From Candidatus Kuenenia stuttgartensis (GTDB taxonomy: Bacteria; Planctomycetota; JAKEIC01; DYIT01), in contig DYIT01000001.1 of assembly GCA_020723505.1 (NCBI GenBank), positions 72,530 through 136,529 on the forward strand: DNA of 64,000 bases, given 5' to 3'. The translations under genes were made by a program, and so were the position numbers. The notes beneath the pieces were generated by a model that was not told the origin of the DNA, did no database searches, and saw nothing but the letters and a program-made list of their open reading frames with translations. This document shows, one piece after another, positions 44,769 through 54,792 of this stretch (position 1 is its first letter; every line of letters begins with the position of its first letter).

Positions 44769-46907
44769 ATGTCGAAGATTTGTTTCGTCTCGTATGAATT
44801 GCATCCTTCGACATGGGGCGGATGCGGGGTTCTGCTGTACAACGCCGCACATATTCTGCTGAAGGGAAATCATGAGGTTATCTTCCTCCTTGACGTGCCG
44901 CAGCGGGAATTCGAGAACTTCACGAAGAAGGACATATACTCGTTTCCCAATCACCAGAACTGCCGGGCCTACCTCGTGGACAGGTTGTGCGAAGACATGC
45001 AGCCAGGGGAGACCGACTTCTCCGGATGGAGCCTGTGGAAATCATACAGGTTCTTCCATGCATGCAGGAAAGTCTGCCAGGTTGAATCGCCGGACGTCGT
45101 CGAGTTCTTCGACTATTGCGGCCCCGCCTATTACGCCCTCAATGCAAAGGTCGCCGGCCTCTGTTTCCGAAAGCAGCACATAGCGGTCAGACTCCACAAT
45201 TCCAGGGAGATGATTGATGCGTTCGAGCCGACAAAACCGTTGAACTACGAGAATTACCTCATGTACGCCCTTGAGCACTTCTCTCTGAGGCTTGCCGAAA
45301 GCACGCTGTTCCCTTCGGAATCATATCTGAATCATTCTTACCTGCCGCTCTACGAGGATTGGTTCGGCGCCAAAGAGCCCTCACAGTCCCCAATCGTGGA
45401 TGCGCCCTCCCCGGGAAGGACGGGCGACACGAAGGACGTCGTCCTGTTCTATGGAAGGCTGTTCGCGTTCAAGGGAGCCGATGCCTTCGTGGACGCCGCC
45501 GTCATTTATCTCGACAATCCGGCAAACCCCAGGCTGGAATTCCACCTGGTCGGATACGATTCAAATGAGACGCCCGTGCCCGCGCCCGACTACAGGTCTT
45601 ACCTCGGCATGAAGATACCCGGCCCCCACAGGGCCCGATTCCATTTCCCCGGACATCTAAGCTGGAGGCAGCTTGGGGACCTCCTGCCCAGGGTGAGGTT
45701 CGCCGTGTTCCCCTCGCTCCTCGAATCCTTCTGCTATGCGGCTCATGAGCTGTACTCCGCGGGGATTCCGATTGTAGTCTCGGATATCCCGGGCTTCAGG
45801 GATTTCTTCAGGAATCTTGACAACGCCGTCGTATTTGACGGCTCAGTCATGGACCTCGCCCGGGCAATGCAGGTCCTTGCCTCCGATGAAGCGCTGAGAT
45901 GCAGGATTACCAGGCCCTATCCCTCGGCGAACAATCCCCTGGGCGGCTTCTATGGCATGGATTCGCGCCGAAGCTGGATAAAGACCGGAACCGGGAACGG
46001 GAAGAAACCGGCCTTGCTGGTGTGTCTGATTGATGACGGCCAGGGCGACATCAATGCGACCGTGGATTCCGTCATCGGTTCCGGGATGAGCCGCATCGAA
46101 CTGGTCGTGCTCCGTTCGCAGGGCCCCGGAACCGGCGACAGGCCAGCCGCCTGGTTCCTGGGCGGTATGTACCGCACGGAGTCGGCCTCCGGGAATCCGG
46201 TCAATCCGACGGAAATCCTTACCGAGGACGCCCTTCTCGTCCTCCTTGCAGGCGACAGGCTGTCCCCGGGTTTCCTTGATTCCGCAGCCGGCATCCTGGC
46301 CGGACAGGATCAGATATCCTTCGTCGGTTCCTGGAAGAAAGTCAGGACCGGAGATGCCTTTCAAATCGATACTTTCCCCCTGGATGCGATGCTCGAGGTC
46401 GTGCCGTTCATTTCGTATCCGCCCTTGTCACGTTGCGTCATGAAAACCGTGAAGGGAAAACTCCTCTTGGATTTGTTTGCCAGACAGGCCGGTATCTACG
46501 GGGAGCTGGATTACCTCTGGCGACTGGAAACTGACCGGGCTTGCGGGATGGTGGTTCCCGAACCCCTGGTCGAGCAGAGGCGGTGGAACGCCGGTCAAAT
46601 CGACCTCAAGACAATAAGTTATCTCCTGCTCAGGAATGGCTCTCATTGGAGGAAGGACAGGCTTGGGAAGCTTCTGCTCGTATGTGAGGGGCTCGGAGGG
46701 AAAAGCCTGGAGCCTGTCATAAGAAGAAAGGCTTCCAGCCTGCCGCAATCCGAAACAGGCGGGAATGACCGCCCGCCATGGGGAAAACCCGGATTCAATG
46801 ACGTGTCGAGGCTTGCCGAGGAAATACTCAACGGAAGGGAACTCGCCAGGCTTTCCCTGAGGAAGCTGCGACTGAAAATCCTGAGGCGCCTCGGAATCGG
46901 TAAGTGA
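44769..46907 (+). CDS. GT4-family glycosyltransferase with extra C-terminal GT2-like domain
   Basis: 712 aa. The GT4 domain (1-390): MSKICFVSYELHPSTWGGCGVLLYN, VVLFYGRLFAFKGADAFVDA, FPSLLESFCYAAHELYSAGIPIVVSD. Residues about 415-600 look like a degraded GT2 fold (PALLVCLIDDGQGDINATVDSV), lacking a clear DxD. The C-terminal tail is basic. It starts three bases after the previous stop and ends nine bases before the next gene, so it is in the same operon. Confidence 0.82.
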   Translation: MSKICFVSYELHPSTWGGCGVLLYNAAHILLKGNHEVIFLLDVPQREFENFTKKDIYSFPNHQNCRAYLVDRLCEDMQPGETDFSGWSLWKSYRFFHACRKVCQVESPDVVEFFDYCGPAYYALNAKVAGLCFRKQHIAVRLHNSREMIDAFEPTKPLNYENYLMYALEHFSLRLAESTLFPSESYLNHSYLPLYEDWFGAKEPSQSPIVDAPSPGRTGDTKDVVLFYGRLFAFKGADAFVDAAVIYLDNPANPRLEFHLVGYDSNETPVPAPDYRSYLGMKIPGPHRARFHFPGHLSWRQLGDLLPRVRFAVFPSLLESFCYAAHELYSAGIPIVVSDIPGFRDFFRNLDNAVVFDGSVMDLARAMQVLASDEALRCRITRPYPSANNPLGGFYGMDSRRSWIKTGTGNGKKPALLVCLIDDGQGDINATVDSVIGSGMSRIELVVLRSQGPGTGDRPAAWFLGGMYRTESASGNPVNPTEILTEDALLVLLAGDRLSPGFLDSAAGILAGQDQISFVGSWKKVRTGDAFQIDTFPLDAMLEVVPFISYPPLSRCVMKTVKGKLLLDLFARQAGIYGELDYLWRLETDRACGMVVPEPLVEQRRWNAGQIDLKTISYLLLRNGSHWRKDRLGKLLLVCEGLGGKSLEPVIRRKASSLPQSETGGNDRPPWGKPGFNDVSRLAEEILNGRELARLSLRKLRLKILRRLGIGK

Positions 46908-46916
46908 AGGAGCTTC

Positions 46917-47621
46917 ATGGCGAAACGAAGATACCCGCTGGAATTCATCCGGGAGGTTCCGGATTGGCTCGACAGCGCCAAACCGTTGCCCTCGTGCGAA
47001 GAGCTTGCGAGGGCATCGGGAATAATCGCGGGATTCCTGCATCGCGGGGTGAATCCGCCCTATATGCTCGACATAATCAGAGGATTCAGACTGATTCGTA
47101 ACGCGAGGCGTTACGCAGGAGTAGGCACGGCCGGCAAAGGCAACATCGCCTATGCGTCGCATCTGCTCGCGGAGAACGCCAAAATCTACGACATCGACGA
47201 TAAAAGAGACCCGGAGATGACAATCAAGGCCAGGAAGATGTTGAAAGCAAATCAGGAACTTATAACCATAATCGGCCAATCGGATGACCCTGCGACCATA
47301 CGGGAACTGACCGTCGCGCTCGGAGAGGAAAAACTGGACGCCGTATTCATCGATGCCGACCATGCGGCTGATTCAGTGCTGGGGGATTATGCAGCCTATT
47401 CCCCTATGGTCAGGGATGGCGGGGTCGTCATGATTCACGACGTATACTGGCGAGGCGACGATGCGGCATTCGGGTCGAGCATCGCGATGGAGCAAATCGA
47501 CCGTCTGAGGCCGGTCTACGTCGTTTTCGCCGACCATCCCATACACCGTTTCCTCCCCTGGCTGACAAAAAGCGATTGCGTATGGGGAGGGATTGGAATA
47601 TCACGGATTCAGAAGGATTAA
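46917..47621 (+). CDS. Class I methyltransferase (Methyltransf_24-like)
   Basis: 234 aa, ATG with AAGGAG upstream. SAM-site YAGVGTAGKGNIAYASHLLAENAKIYDIDDKRD, then EEKLDAVFIDADHAADSVLGDYAAYSPMVRDGGVVMIHDVYW, a pattern shared by methyltransferases of the cephalosporin-hydroxylase/CmcI and Methyltransf_24 group. Probably O-methylates a sugar. It is separated from galE by one base. Confidence 0.82.
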   Translation: MAKRRYPLEFIREVPDWLDSAKPLPSCEELARASGIIAGFLHRGVNPPYMLDIIRGFRLIRNARRYAGVGTAGKGNIAYASHLLAENAKIYDIDDKRDPEMTIKARKMLKANQELITIIGQSDDPATIRELTVALGEEKLDAVFIDADHAADSVLGDYAAYSPMVRDGGVVMIHDVYWRGDDAAFGSSIAMEQIDRLRPVYVVFADHPIHRFLPWLTKSDCVWGGIGISRIQKD

Positions 47622-47622
47622 C

Positions 47623-48597
47623 ATGATTCTGCTTGCGGGCGGGGCGGGGTACATAGGAAGCCACACGGCGCTGTACCTCGCGGAAAAAGGCGTGCCGTTC
47701 GCCGTGTACGACAACCTGTCCAGGGGCCACCGCGAATCCGCCCTCGGATGGGAGATTATCGAGGGCGACATCGGGGACGCCCAGAGGCTCGCCGCGCTCA
47801 TGCGCGACCTCAAGGTGGACGCCGTAATCCACTTCTGCGCATACGCCCTGGTCGGCGAGTCCATGCGCTTCCCCGGCATGTACTACGAGAACAACGTCGC
47901 GAACGGGATTTCCCTGCTTCGCGCCATGGTCGAAGCGAAGGTGCAGAACCTCGTCTTCTCCTCCTCTTGCGCGGTCTACGGCGAGCCTTCCGCCGAGTTC
48001 ATCGGCGAGAGCCTCCCCCACAATCCGGTCAACCCGTACGGCGAAACCAAGAGGATATTCGAGAACATGCTCGACTGGTTCGACCGCGCCTACGGGCTCC
48101 GGTCGGTAAGACTCCGTTACTTCAACGCCGCGGGAGCCGACGAGAAGGCGAGAATAGGCGAGAGCCACGATCCCGAAACCCACCTGATTCCTCTCGTGCT
48201 GAAAGCCGCCTCGGGCGAGAGGAAATCCGTGAGCATCTTCGGAACCGACTACCCCACGCCCGACGGCACCTGCATCCGCGACTACGTCCACGTGACCGAC
48301 CTCGCGCAGGCCCACCTGGCCGCATGCGAATACCTGCGTGAAGGCGGGCGGACCGCCGCATTCAACCTGGGCTACGGCAGAGGATACTCCGTCAGGGAGA
48401 TCATCGACGCATGCAGGAAGGTTTCCGGCAGGGAGTTTGCAGTGGAAGAGGCGCCTCGCAGGCCCGGCGACCCCCCGCGGCTCGTGGCGGACAACCGCAG
48501 CATAAGGACGGCGCTTCCCGATCTCGAATTCAGGTTCGACGATTTGGGAAAGATCATCGGCACCGCCTGGGAATGGGAGAAGAACAGGCGGTTCTGA
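47623..48597 (+). CDS. galE: UDP-glucose 4-epimerase
   Basis: 324 aa from ATG 47623 (the ORF track start at 47593 lies inside the preceding gene). NAD-binding MILLAGGAGYIGSHTALYL, SSSCAVYGEPS with the catalytic Ser, NPYGETKRIFENML with the YxxxK pair, and GTCIRDYVHVTDLAQAH typical of GalE. Interconverts UDP-glucose and UDP-galactose in the cytoplasm, supplying donors for the adjacent glycosyltransferases. Last gene of the + strand run from 40838. Confidence 0.94.
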   Translation: MILLAGGAGYIGSHTALYLAEKGVPFAVYDNLSRGHRESALGWEIIEGDIGDAQRLAALMRDLKVDAVIHFCAYALVGESMRFPGMYYENNVANGISLLRAMVEAKVQNLVFSSSCAVYGEPSAEFIGESLPHNPVNPYGETKRIFENMLDWFDRAYGLRSVRLRYFNAAGADEKARIGESHDPETHLIPLVLKAASGERKSVSIFGTDYPTPDGTCIRDYVHVTDLAQAHLAACEYLREGGRTAAFNLGYGRGYSVREIIDACRKVSGREFAVEEAPRRPGDPPRLVADNRSIRTALPDLEFRFDDLGKIIGTAWEWEKNRRF

Positions 48598-48684
48598 ATC
48601 CAGAGCGCCTTCCGCGAGTAAGCTTTTGTCCTGGAGCCTTGATGGAATCCTTCGGCGCAGTCGGCTTCTTCAGCGTCGTCAGTT

Positions 48685-49839
48685 TCATTGAGGACATCCG
48701 CCTTGTGAAGGGCTGACGACCGGCCGGTCTGCTTCAGCGTATCTGGTCAGCATCCCCGGAACGGTCGGGGAAAAGGCGTAGCATCGCCTGCAGTTGGCGT
48801 TCGAAAGCGGCTCTTTTCCGGCAAGTTGCGAACGGAGGGATTTGTAGGCGGGTCCGTTCCAGATTTCCCCGAACGGCATGTCCCGCAGATTGCCCATCAC
48901 CTCCTCTGACACGCAGCACGGCTTGACGTTGCCGTTGAATTCGATGAATACCGTGCTCCACGGCGCCACGCACGTTTCCGGAAATCCCCAGTGATGCTCT
49001 TGGAGGATTCTGTCGGCAGCGGAGACCTCTTTCAAAGTCGGGAAGAATCTTCGCATTTCGGCGGCACCCTCAGTGTCGAAGAAATCAGGCGCCACGAGCC
49101 GGATCCCCAGCTTCCGCGCCAGTACGCGCGCCCTCCAGAGGACCTGGTTTCCCTCTTCGGGCTTGGAGCACAGGGAATACCGTTCAAGCCCCTCCTTGAG
49201 AACGACGAGATGTTGCATGTGAACCGTCTCGGCGCAGTATTCCGCGGCCAGGTCGAGAATTCCCCCGATCTCCCCTGCGCTCACTGTCGAGAGGACGGTG
49301 ACGAATTCGAGCGCCATACTGATCCCCGAATCCCCGTCATTCCGCCTCCTGATTACGGCCAAAGCGTCCTTGAGCCGGTCCATGGACGCGCCGCCCCTCA
49401 GCCTCCGGTAGGCGTCCGCCGCGGCCGCGTCGACCGACAACCTCAATATCCCCTCGTGTCTCGCAAAAAAATCGATTGTGCGGTAGTCAAGGTTCTGTCC
49501 GTTCGTCACAAGGAGAGGATGCAGCTTGTATCGCCCAACTGCCCGGAGCACGTCGTGCCACGCGTCCATCAGGAGGGAATCACCAAGACCGTTTAGGGCG
49601 GCCAGGACCGCCGTGGGGAATAACTCCCGTTCAACGGTTCTGAACAGATCCATGCCCATGTCTGCGCCTCCCGTGCCCATCCCGGCTGATGTCCGGGGAC
49701 ACATGAAGCACCTGAAATTGCAGCGCCGGGTCAACTCCAGGAAGACCTGGCCTGGAAGCGTCCGGCAGCTCGTTTCTCCCGCGGCCGCTTCCAGGCTGTT
49801 GGCCCGCATGTTTTCTATCTGCTTCTGGCTTTTCTCCAT
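48685..49839 (-). CDS. Radical SAM protein with SPASM-like C-terminus
   Basis: 384 aa. Radical SAM 4Fe-4S motif RRCNFRCFMCPRT near residue 40; C-terminal cysteines CVAPWSTVFIEFNGNVKPCC and CRRCYAF form a SPASM-like auxiliary-cluster region. AAGGGG lies just upstream of the ATG at 49839. Such enzymes in glycan loci often modify sugars or peptides by radical chemistry (dehydrogenation, epimerisation, methylthiolation); the substrate is unknown. Transcribed opposite to galE and divergently from the methyltransferase at 50060. Confidence 0.88.
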   Translation of the reverse strand: MEKSQKQIENMRANSLEAAAGETSCRTLPGQVFLELTRRCNFRCFMCPRTSAGMGTGGADMGMDLFRTVERELFPTAVLAALNGLGDSLLMDAWHDVLRAVGRYKLHPLLVTNGQNLDYRTIDFFARHEGILRLSVDAAAADAYRRLRGGASMDRLKDALAVIRRRNDGDSGISMALEFVTVLSTVSAGEIGGILDLAAEYCAETVHMQHLVVLKEGLERYSLCSKPEEGNQVLWRARVLARKLGIRLVAPDFFDTEGAAEMRRFFPTLKEVSAADRILQEHHWGFPETCVAPWSTVFIEFNGNVKPCCVSEEVMGNLRDMPFGEIWNGPAYKSLRSQLAGKEPLSNANCRRCYAFSPTVPGMLTRYAEADRPVVSPSQGGCPQ

Positions 49840-49924
49840 GCCCCTTCCCGTCTCGTCCCGGCACCCGACGGACTGATATTTCCCCTGCCGGACGAACCGG
49901 ACTGTTCATATCCTCGGTCCGTCA

Positions 49925-49952
49925 TTGAATCCTCACTGATATCGTTTATCAT
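49925..49952 (+). promoter_or_regulatory. Possible sigma70 promoter upstream of methyltransferase gene 50060
   Basis: TTGAAT and TATCAT separated by 16 bases, about 108 bases before the ATG at 50060, in the divergent spacer 49840-50059. Sequence match only. Confidence 0.3.
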
Positions 49953-50059
49953 AACTCATTGCCGTGCCTTTACGACGGGATCCGGCATCTTTGCGGATTC
50001 AAACCGCCCCGCGAGGATAACTAACGCTACCGGCTTTACGGCATTTCCGGATTGGTACC

Positions 50060-51280
50060 ATGAGCGAAGGCGTTACGGTCAACGACATCAACGTGGGGGA
50101 GATTTCCTGGAGAATCGTTCCAGGCCAGGAATTCCTGCCCTCTTCCAACTTCCTCTCGGGAATCGAGCTGCTCGTGGCCACTTTCGCGAGGGAAAACACC
50201 TGCAGGCTCGTCCTGAAAGTCGTCAGAATCAATGACGGTATTAAGGAAGAGATTCGCACCGTCGAAAGACCAGCCTCCGCGTTCAAGGACAACTGTTGGC
50301 ACCTGTTCGATTTCAAGCCCATCCCGGATTCCGCAGGGACGACCATTTATTTCTATTTAGAGTCCCCCGACTCGAACGAAGGTGACGCGCTGACGGTCTG
50401 GGCAAACTCATCAGTCGCCCCTCCAGGCTGCAGGATGCACATGAACCACCTGCCGGTGCCGGGGAGCCTATGTTTCAAGCCCCTGTACACTCCGCTCGTC
50501 GACGCCGCTTTCAAGGAGGAGTGGGAACGGTGGGCGGGGAGCGCGCAGACCGCCTTTGCGATGGTGGACGGAAGCCGCACGGAAGAGGATTTGAGGCAGC
50601 GCGGCGGAATGGTGGCTTCCGTTCTGAAAGACGCTCTTGCAATCGATTCCTCCCACGAGGTACTTGAAATCGGCTGCGGCGTGGGAAGGATCAGCCGCGA
50701 ACTCGCTCCTCATTCAGGCCGCTTCACGTGCGTCGACATATCGGAGGGCATGCTGCGCTTCGCAAGCCGGAGAATGGAGCACCTGAGAAACGTCTCCTTC
50801 CACTCGCTGAGCGAGAAACCACTCGACGAATTCCCCGCGTTCTGCATGGACAGGATTCTGAGCCATCTCGTCTTCTTCCACCTCCCCAGGGAGCAGGTTT
50901 TCTCGTATCTGAAGCAGGTCGCCCGCCTTCTCGCGCCCGGGGGCGCCTGCTATTTCGACACCTGGAATCTCGCCTATCCGTCCACGTTCCAAAGGTGGCT
51001 TGCCGAGGTCGACATGTACAGGGGCAAAGAAAAACCGAAATCCTACAACCGCTTCTGCACCCGGCAGGAAATCGACATCCTGGTCAAGATGTCAGGCCTC
51101 AGATCCGTCTGCGTCGTCGAGTCCGCCCTTCTCATGTACATCGTTGAACGCGCCGGAACGCCTTCCGAGGCCTCCTTCCGGGCTCCAGCCCCCAGGACGC
51201 TTAAACGCATGGAAGAAGTCGCTTTGTTTTACATCGGTTCGGATGGCTCCGGAAAGTCCTCAAATGCAGAAGGATCCTAG
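50060..51280 (+). CDS. Class I methyltransferase with N-terminal beta domain
   Basis: 406 aa. Residues 1-130 look like a beta-sandwich accessory domain (QEFLPSSNFLSGIELLVATF, then CWHLFDFKPIPDSAGTTIYFYLES), a type seen next to glycosyltransferase domains. The methyltransferase has EIGCGVGRISRELAPHSGRFTCVDIS, HLVFFHLPREQVFSYLKQV and LLAPGGACYFDTW. Probably methylates a sugar residue of the glycan. The 3' end overlaps the next gene. Confidence 0.82.
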   Translation: MSEGVTVNDINVGEISWRIVPGQEFLPSSNFLSGIELLVATFARENTCRLVLKVVRINDGIKEEIRTVERPASAFKDNCWHLFDFKPIPDSAGTTIYFYLESPDSNEGDALTVWANSSVAPPGCRMHMNHLPVPGSLCFKPLYTPLVDAAFKEEWERWAGSAQTAFAMVDGSRTEEDLRQRGGMVASVLKDALAIDSSHEVLEIGCGVGRISRELAPHSGRFTCVDISEGMLRFASRRMEHLRNVSFHSLSEKPLDEFPAFCMDRILSHLVFFHLPREQVFSYLKQVARLLAPGGACYFDTWNLAYPSTFQRWLAEVDMYRGKEKPKSYNRFCTRQEIDILVKMSGLRSVCVVESALLMYIVERAGTPSEASFRAPAPRTLKRMEEVALFYIGSDGSGKSSNAEGS

Positions 51281-54200
51281 AACCGGATTCATTTTCCTGG
51301 AATCCCCCCCGGCAGGCCCGGCACTGGTGGTGGCTCCGCACCCGGACGACGAGACGCTCGGCGTCGGCGGGATTATCGCCATGCACCGGGCCAGAGGAGA
51401 CCGGGTGGACGTGCTCCTTCTCACAAACGGCAGTTCGGGGGACCCTGGTCGGGGGGACACAAGGTTGAAGGAATTCCAGCGGGCGGTCTCCGTGCTGGGC
51501 GTAAGCGGCTGGGAACACGTGGGACTTCCCGACGGCGGGCTCGAATCGGCCGCTGACTTGGACTCGGTGATTTCATCCAGAATAGAAACTCTCAAGCCTG
51601 CCGTCTTGTACTGCCCCTCCCCGTTCGATCAGCACGCCGATAACGCCACGACCGGAAAAGCCTGCTCCGTTGCCGCAAGGCTTTTCGCGGAGCCCCCCGT
51701 CCTCGCCTTCTATGAGGTCGGATCCCCAATCCTGGCCACTCATATAGTCGATGTCACCTCCGTGGAGAAGACGAAGGTTCTGGCGATGGGCTCATACGAG
51801 AGCCGGTCGGCGGTTTTCGATTGCATCGCAGCCATCCGGGGCAGGGACAGTTTCAGGTCTTTCGGAACCCCCCCAGGCTGCCGCTTCGCAGAAGCCCTCT
51901 GTCTGGAGAAGATCTCCTCACCGCCCAGGCCGCCCGAGCACGAGGATTCAATCTCTGCAATCGAGCAGCCCGGATTGACCGCGACCGATGTATCCAGATT
52001 GTCGGTCATCGTCAGGTCGTACAAAAGGCCCTTTCTTCTGGCGGAAGCGCTTCTGAGCATCGCCTCGCAGGACGCGGGCGGGATGGAAGTGGTGCTCGTC
52101 AACGCGGGCTGCGACGACCTGGGGCCTGTAATCAGGCGATTTGACGGGGTGCTGAACGTGAAAGTCGTGGATCCCGGCCGGGAATTGTCCAGGCCGGCTG
52201 CGCTCAACGCCGGCATCCGCGCATCCTCCCGCGAATTCATCACATACCTGGACGACGACGACATCCACATGCCCGGCCATGCGCGGAGAATCGTGTCGGC
52301 GCTCGTCGCCGAGCCCGGCGAAATCGTCTATACGGGTGCGCTCGTTTCCGAGGCTGGATCATCCTCTGCCTGCAGGAAGATGGCCCTTCCATGGAATCCG
52401 TCGCTCCTCCTGTTCGGGAACTACATCCCGCTAATCTGCCTGGGGCACGCAAAGTCCGTGTGGATGGATGCAGGTGGGTTCGACGAGACCCTCTCGCGTT
52501 TCGAGGACTGGGACTTTCTCCTCAGGCTGTCCAGGAAGCACACCTTCCGCCTGCTGCCCCATGTGACCGCGGAGTATCGCTTACGGCCTGAGTCGCGGAA
52601 CGAAGGCGCAGAAGATTTCGAAAAAGTCTTCCAGCGCCACCGGGCGGAAATCACCCCTGCGGACTGCAGAGCCGCAATGGATATCATGAACCTAGAAATC
52701 CGCCGACTGGGCGAGGTGAACGAGCGGATTTCAAGGAGGACTTCAAGGCTGGAAGAGGAAGCAGCCGCGCTGGAAAAAACCCTCAATCGCCAGTCGGCGG
52801 ACTTGCGCTGCCCGGACGAAATAAAGAAAACGGCGTTGGCTCTTTCCAGGGAAATCTATGTCAAGCGCGCTGAAAACATGAGGATGCAGAAAAGAATGGA
52901 AAGCGCACTCAGGAAGGCTTCCTCTTCCTCCATGTCGGTTGTTTCCCATTCCTCCGCAGGCGCCGCCGGGCCCCGGAAAGACCTGCTGGCGCTCAGGATG
53001 TCTTCCACTTCCGGCTGGAGGAGGACCCTCCTCGCCGGCATCTGGGTCCTGCTCCACCAGGGGCCGGGGATATTCGGCAGGAAGCTCGTCAAATATGTCC
53101 TCGGACGCAGGGAGCCGTCGCCCGGGCTGGACGGGTATCACTGGTGGTTCATGGAGAATTACGCGAAAGCATACGACCCGGACCGCGCCGTCTCGGATGC
53201 GGCCGCCCTGGAATCCGCTCCAATCCTGAGCCTCATCATGCCCGTGTACAAGCCCGACATGCGCCTGCTGCGCGAGGCTGTCGATTCCGTGCTGGCGCAA
53301 TCGTACCCGAAATGGGAGCTTTGCATCGCCGACGACGGATCCGGGATTCCTGAACTATCCGCATATCTCGAAGGCCAGGCGGACCGCGACCCGCGCATAC
53401 GGGTCACAGCCCTTCCCCGCAACATGGGCATAGCGCAGGCGACCAACGCCGCTTTCGGCCTCGCCTCAGGCGGCTTTGCCGGATTCATGGACCAGGACGA
53501 CCTGCTTCCTCCCTGGGCGCTGCTGGACGTAGCCCGGATGATTGGGCGGAATCCGGGGGCCGATATCTGTTATACCGACGAGGACAAGGTCGACTCCAAG
53601 GGCATCCACTCCGAACCATATCTCAAGCCCGACTGGTCGCCCGACCTCCTCCTGTCGCACAATTACATGTGCCACCTAATCTTCTACAGGCACTCCCTCC
53701 TGAAATCCGTCGGCGGGCTCAGACCGGGATTCGACGGAGCTCAGGACTATGACCTTGTACTCCGTATGACCGAGAAGTCGGACAGAATAGTCCATGTTCC
53801 GCGCATCTGCTACCACTGGAGGAAGACCAGCGGATCGACGGCGGTGCGATATTCGAACAAGCCCGACGCCGAAAATGCGACACTGAAAGCCCTGTCCGAA
53901 ACCATGGACCGCAGGGGAGTCCGGGCAGAAGTGTCCAAAGGAATCTTCGCAGGTTCGTTCAGAGTCAGGAGGATTCTGGAGAATAAACCTCTCGTTTCCG
54001 TCCTCATTCCATCCCGCGACTCGCCCGACCTAATCCGGCACTGCACGCAGTCAATATGGTCGAAGACCTCCTACGACAACTACGAGATCCTGGTCGCGGA
54101 CAACGGATCCTCGGACCAGGACACCTTGGACTACCTGGCCGAAATGAGCCAGGCCGGCCGCATCAGAGTGATGCACTGCCCGGGACTCTTCAACTTCCCG

Positions 54201-54788
54201 GAGCTCAACAACCGCGCCGCCGAACAGGCCAGGGGCGAGGTGCTCATCCTCCTCAACAACGACATCGAAGTCGTTTCGCCGGGCTGGATTGAAGCCATGC
54301 TCGAGCACGGCCAGAGACCCGAGGTCGGCGCCGTGGGCGCGAAGCTCCTGTACCCCGACGGGTCCATCCAGCATGCGGGAGTCGTCACCGGGCTCGGCGG
54401 CGTCGCGGGCCATTCGCATAAATACTACCCGAAATACTCCCGCGGCTATTGCGGGCACATCGACCTCGTCAGGAACTACTCGGCCGTCACCGCGGCCTGC
54501 ATGATGGTCAGGAAATCCGTGTACCGGAAGCTCGGCGGCATGGACGCGAAAGCTCTTCCAAGGGCTTTCAACGACGTGGACTTCTGCCTCAGAATCCGCA
54601 AGGAGGGGTATCTGATTGTCTACACGCCCTATGCGGTCCTCTATCACCTGGAGTCGGTTTCCCGCGGATTCATGATTGAAGGGTTCGAGATAGACGCCAT
54701 CAAGAAGAAATGGGGGGACAGCCTCCTCCACGACCCCTACTACAACCCGAACCTCACCCTTGACAGGGAAGACTTTAGCCTGAGGTGA
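51264..54788 (+). CDS. PIG-L deacetylase fused to three GT2 glycosyltransferase domains
   Basis: 1174 aa from ATG 51264, overlapping the previous gene by 17 bases; the ORF track start (51000) reads non-family sequence, and ATG 51243 is an alternative. Domain order: PIG-L/LmbE deacetylase (1-215) with zinc motif PHPDDETLG and QHADNATTG; GT2-1 (about 240-450) LSVIVRSYKRPFLLAEALLS; a coiled coil (470-550); GT2-2 (about 650-880) LSLIMPVYKPDMRLLREAVD with CYTDEDKVD; GT2-3 (about 905-1150) VSVLIPSRDSPDLIRHCTQS with LLNNDIEVVSPGW and a metal-binding-like NDVDFCLR. The deacetylase would remove N-acetyl groups from amino sugars and the GT2 modules would add sugars. Confidence 0.9.
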   Translation: MQKDPRTGFIFLESPPAGPALVVAPHPDDETLGVGGIIAMHRARGDRVDVLLLTNGSSGDPGRGDTRLKEFQRAVSVLGVSGWEHVGLPDGGLESAADLDSVISSRIETLKPAVLYCPSPFDQHADNATTGKACSVAARLFAEPPVLAFYEVGSPILATHIVDVTSVEKTKVLAMGSYESRSAVFDCIAAIRGRDSFRSFGTPPGCRFAEALCLEKISSPPRPPEHEDSISAIEQPGLTATDVSRLSVIVRSYKRPFLLAEALLSIASQDAGGMEVVLVNAGCDDLGPVIRRFDGVLNVKVVDPGRELSRPAALNAGIRASSREFITYLDDDDIHMPGHARRIVSALVAEPGEIVYTGALVSEAGSSSACRKMALPWNPSLLLFGNYIPLICLGHAKSVWMDAGGFDETLSRFEDWDFLLRLSRKHTFRLLPHVTAEYRLRPESRNEGAEDFEKVFQRHRAEITPADCRAAMDIMNLEIRRLGEVNERISRRTSRLEEEAAALEKTLNRQSADLRCPDEIKKTALALSREIYVKRAENMRMQKRMESALRKASSSSMSVVSHSSAGAAGPRKDLLALRMSSTSGWRRTLLAGIWVLLHQGPGIFGRKLVKYVLGRREPSPGLDGYHWWFMENYAKAYDPDRAVSDAAALESAPILSLIMPVYKPDMRLLREAVDSVLAQSYPKWELCIADDGSGIPELSAYLEGQADRDPRIRVTALPRNMGIAQATNAAFGLASGGFAGFMDQDDLLPPWALLDVARMIGRNPGADICYTDEDKVDSKGIHSEPYLKPDWSPDLLLSHNYMCHLIFYRHSLLKSVGGLRPGFDGAQDYDLVLRMTEKSDRIVHVPRICYHWRKTSGSTAVRYSNKPDAENATLKALSETMDRRGVRAEVSKGIFAGSFRVRRILENKPLVSVLIPSRDSPDLIRHCTQSIWSKTSYDNYEILVADNGSSDQDTLDYLAEMSQAGRIRVMHCPGLFNFPELNNRAAEQARGEVLILLNNDIEVVSPGWIEAMLEHGQRPEVGAVGAKLLYPDGSIQHAGVVTGLGGVAGHSHKYYPKYSRGYCGHIDLVRNYSAVTAACMMVRKSVYRKLGGMDAKALPRAFNDVDFCLRIRKEGYLIVYTPYAVLYHLESVSRGFMIEGFEIDAIKKKWGDSLLHDPYYNPNLTLDREDFSLR

Positions 54789-54792
54789 CGCG

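Noticed and set aside
51000-51263. 88-residue extension before the PIG-L fusion protein
   Set aside because: It lies wholly within the preceding methyltransferase gene in another frame and reads Ser/Pro-rich noise.
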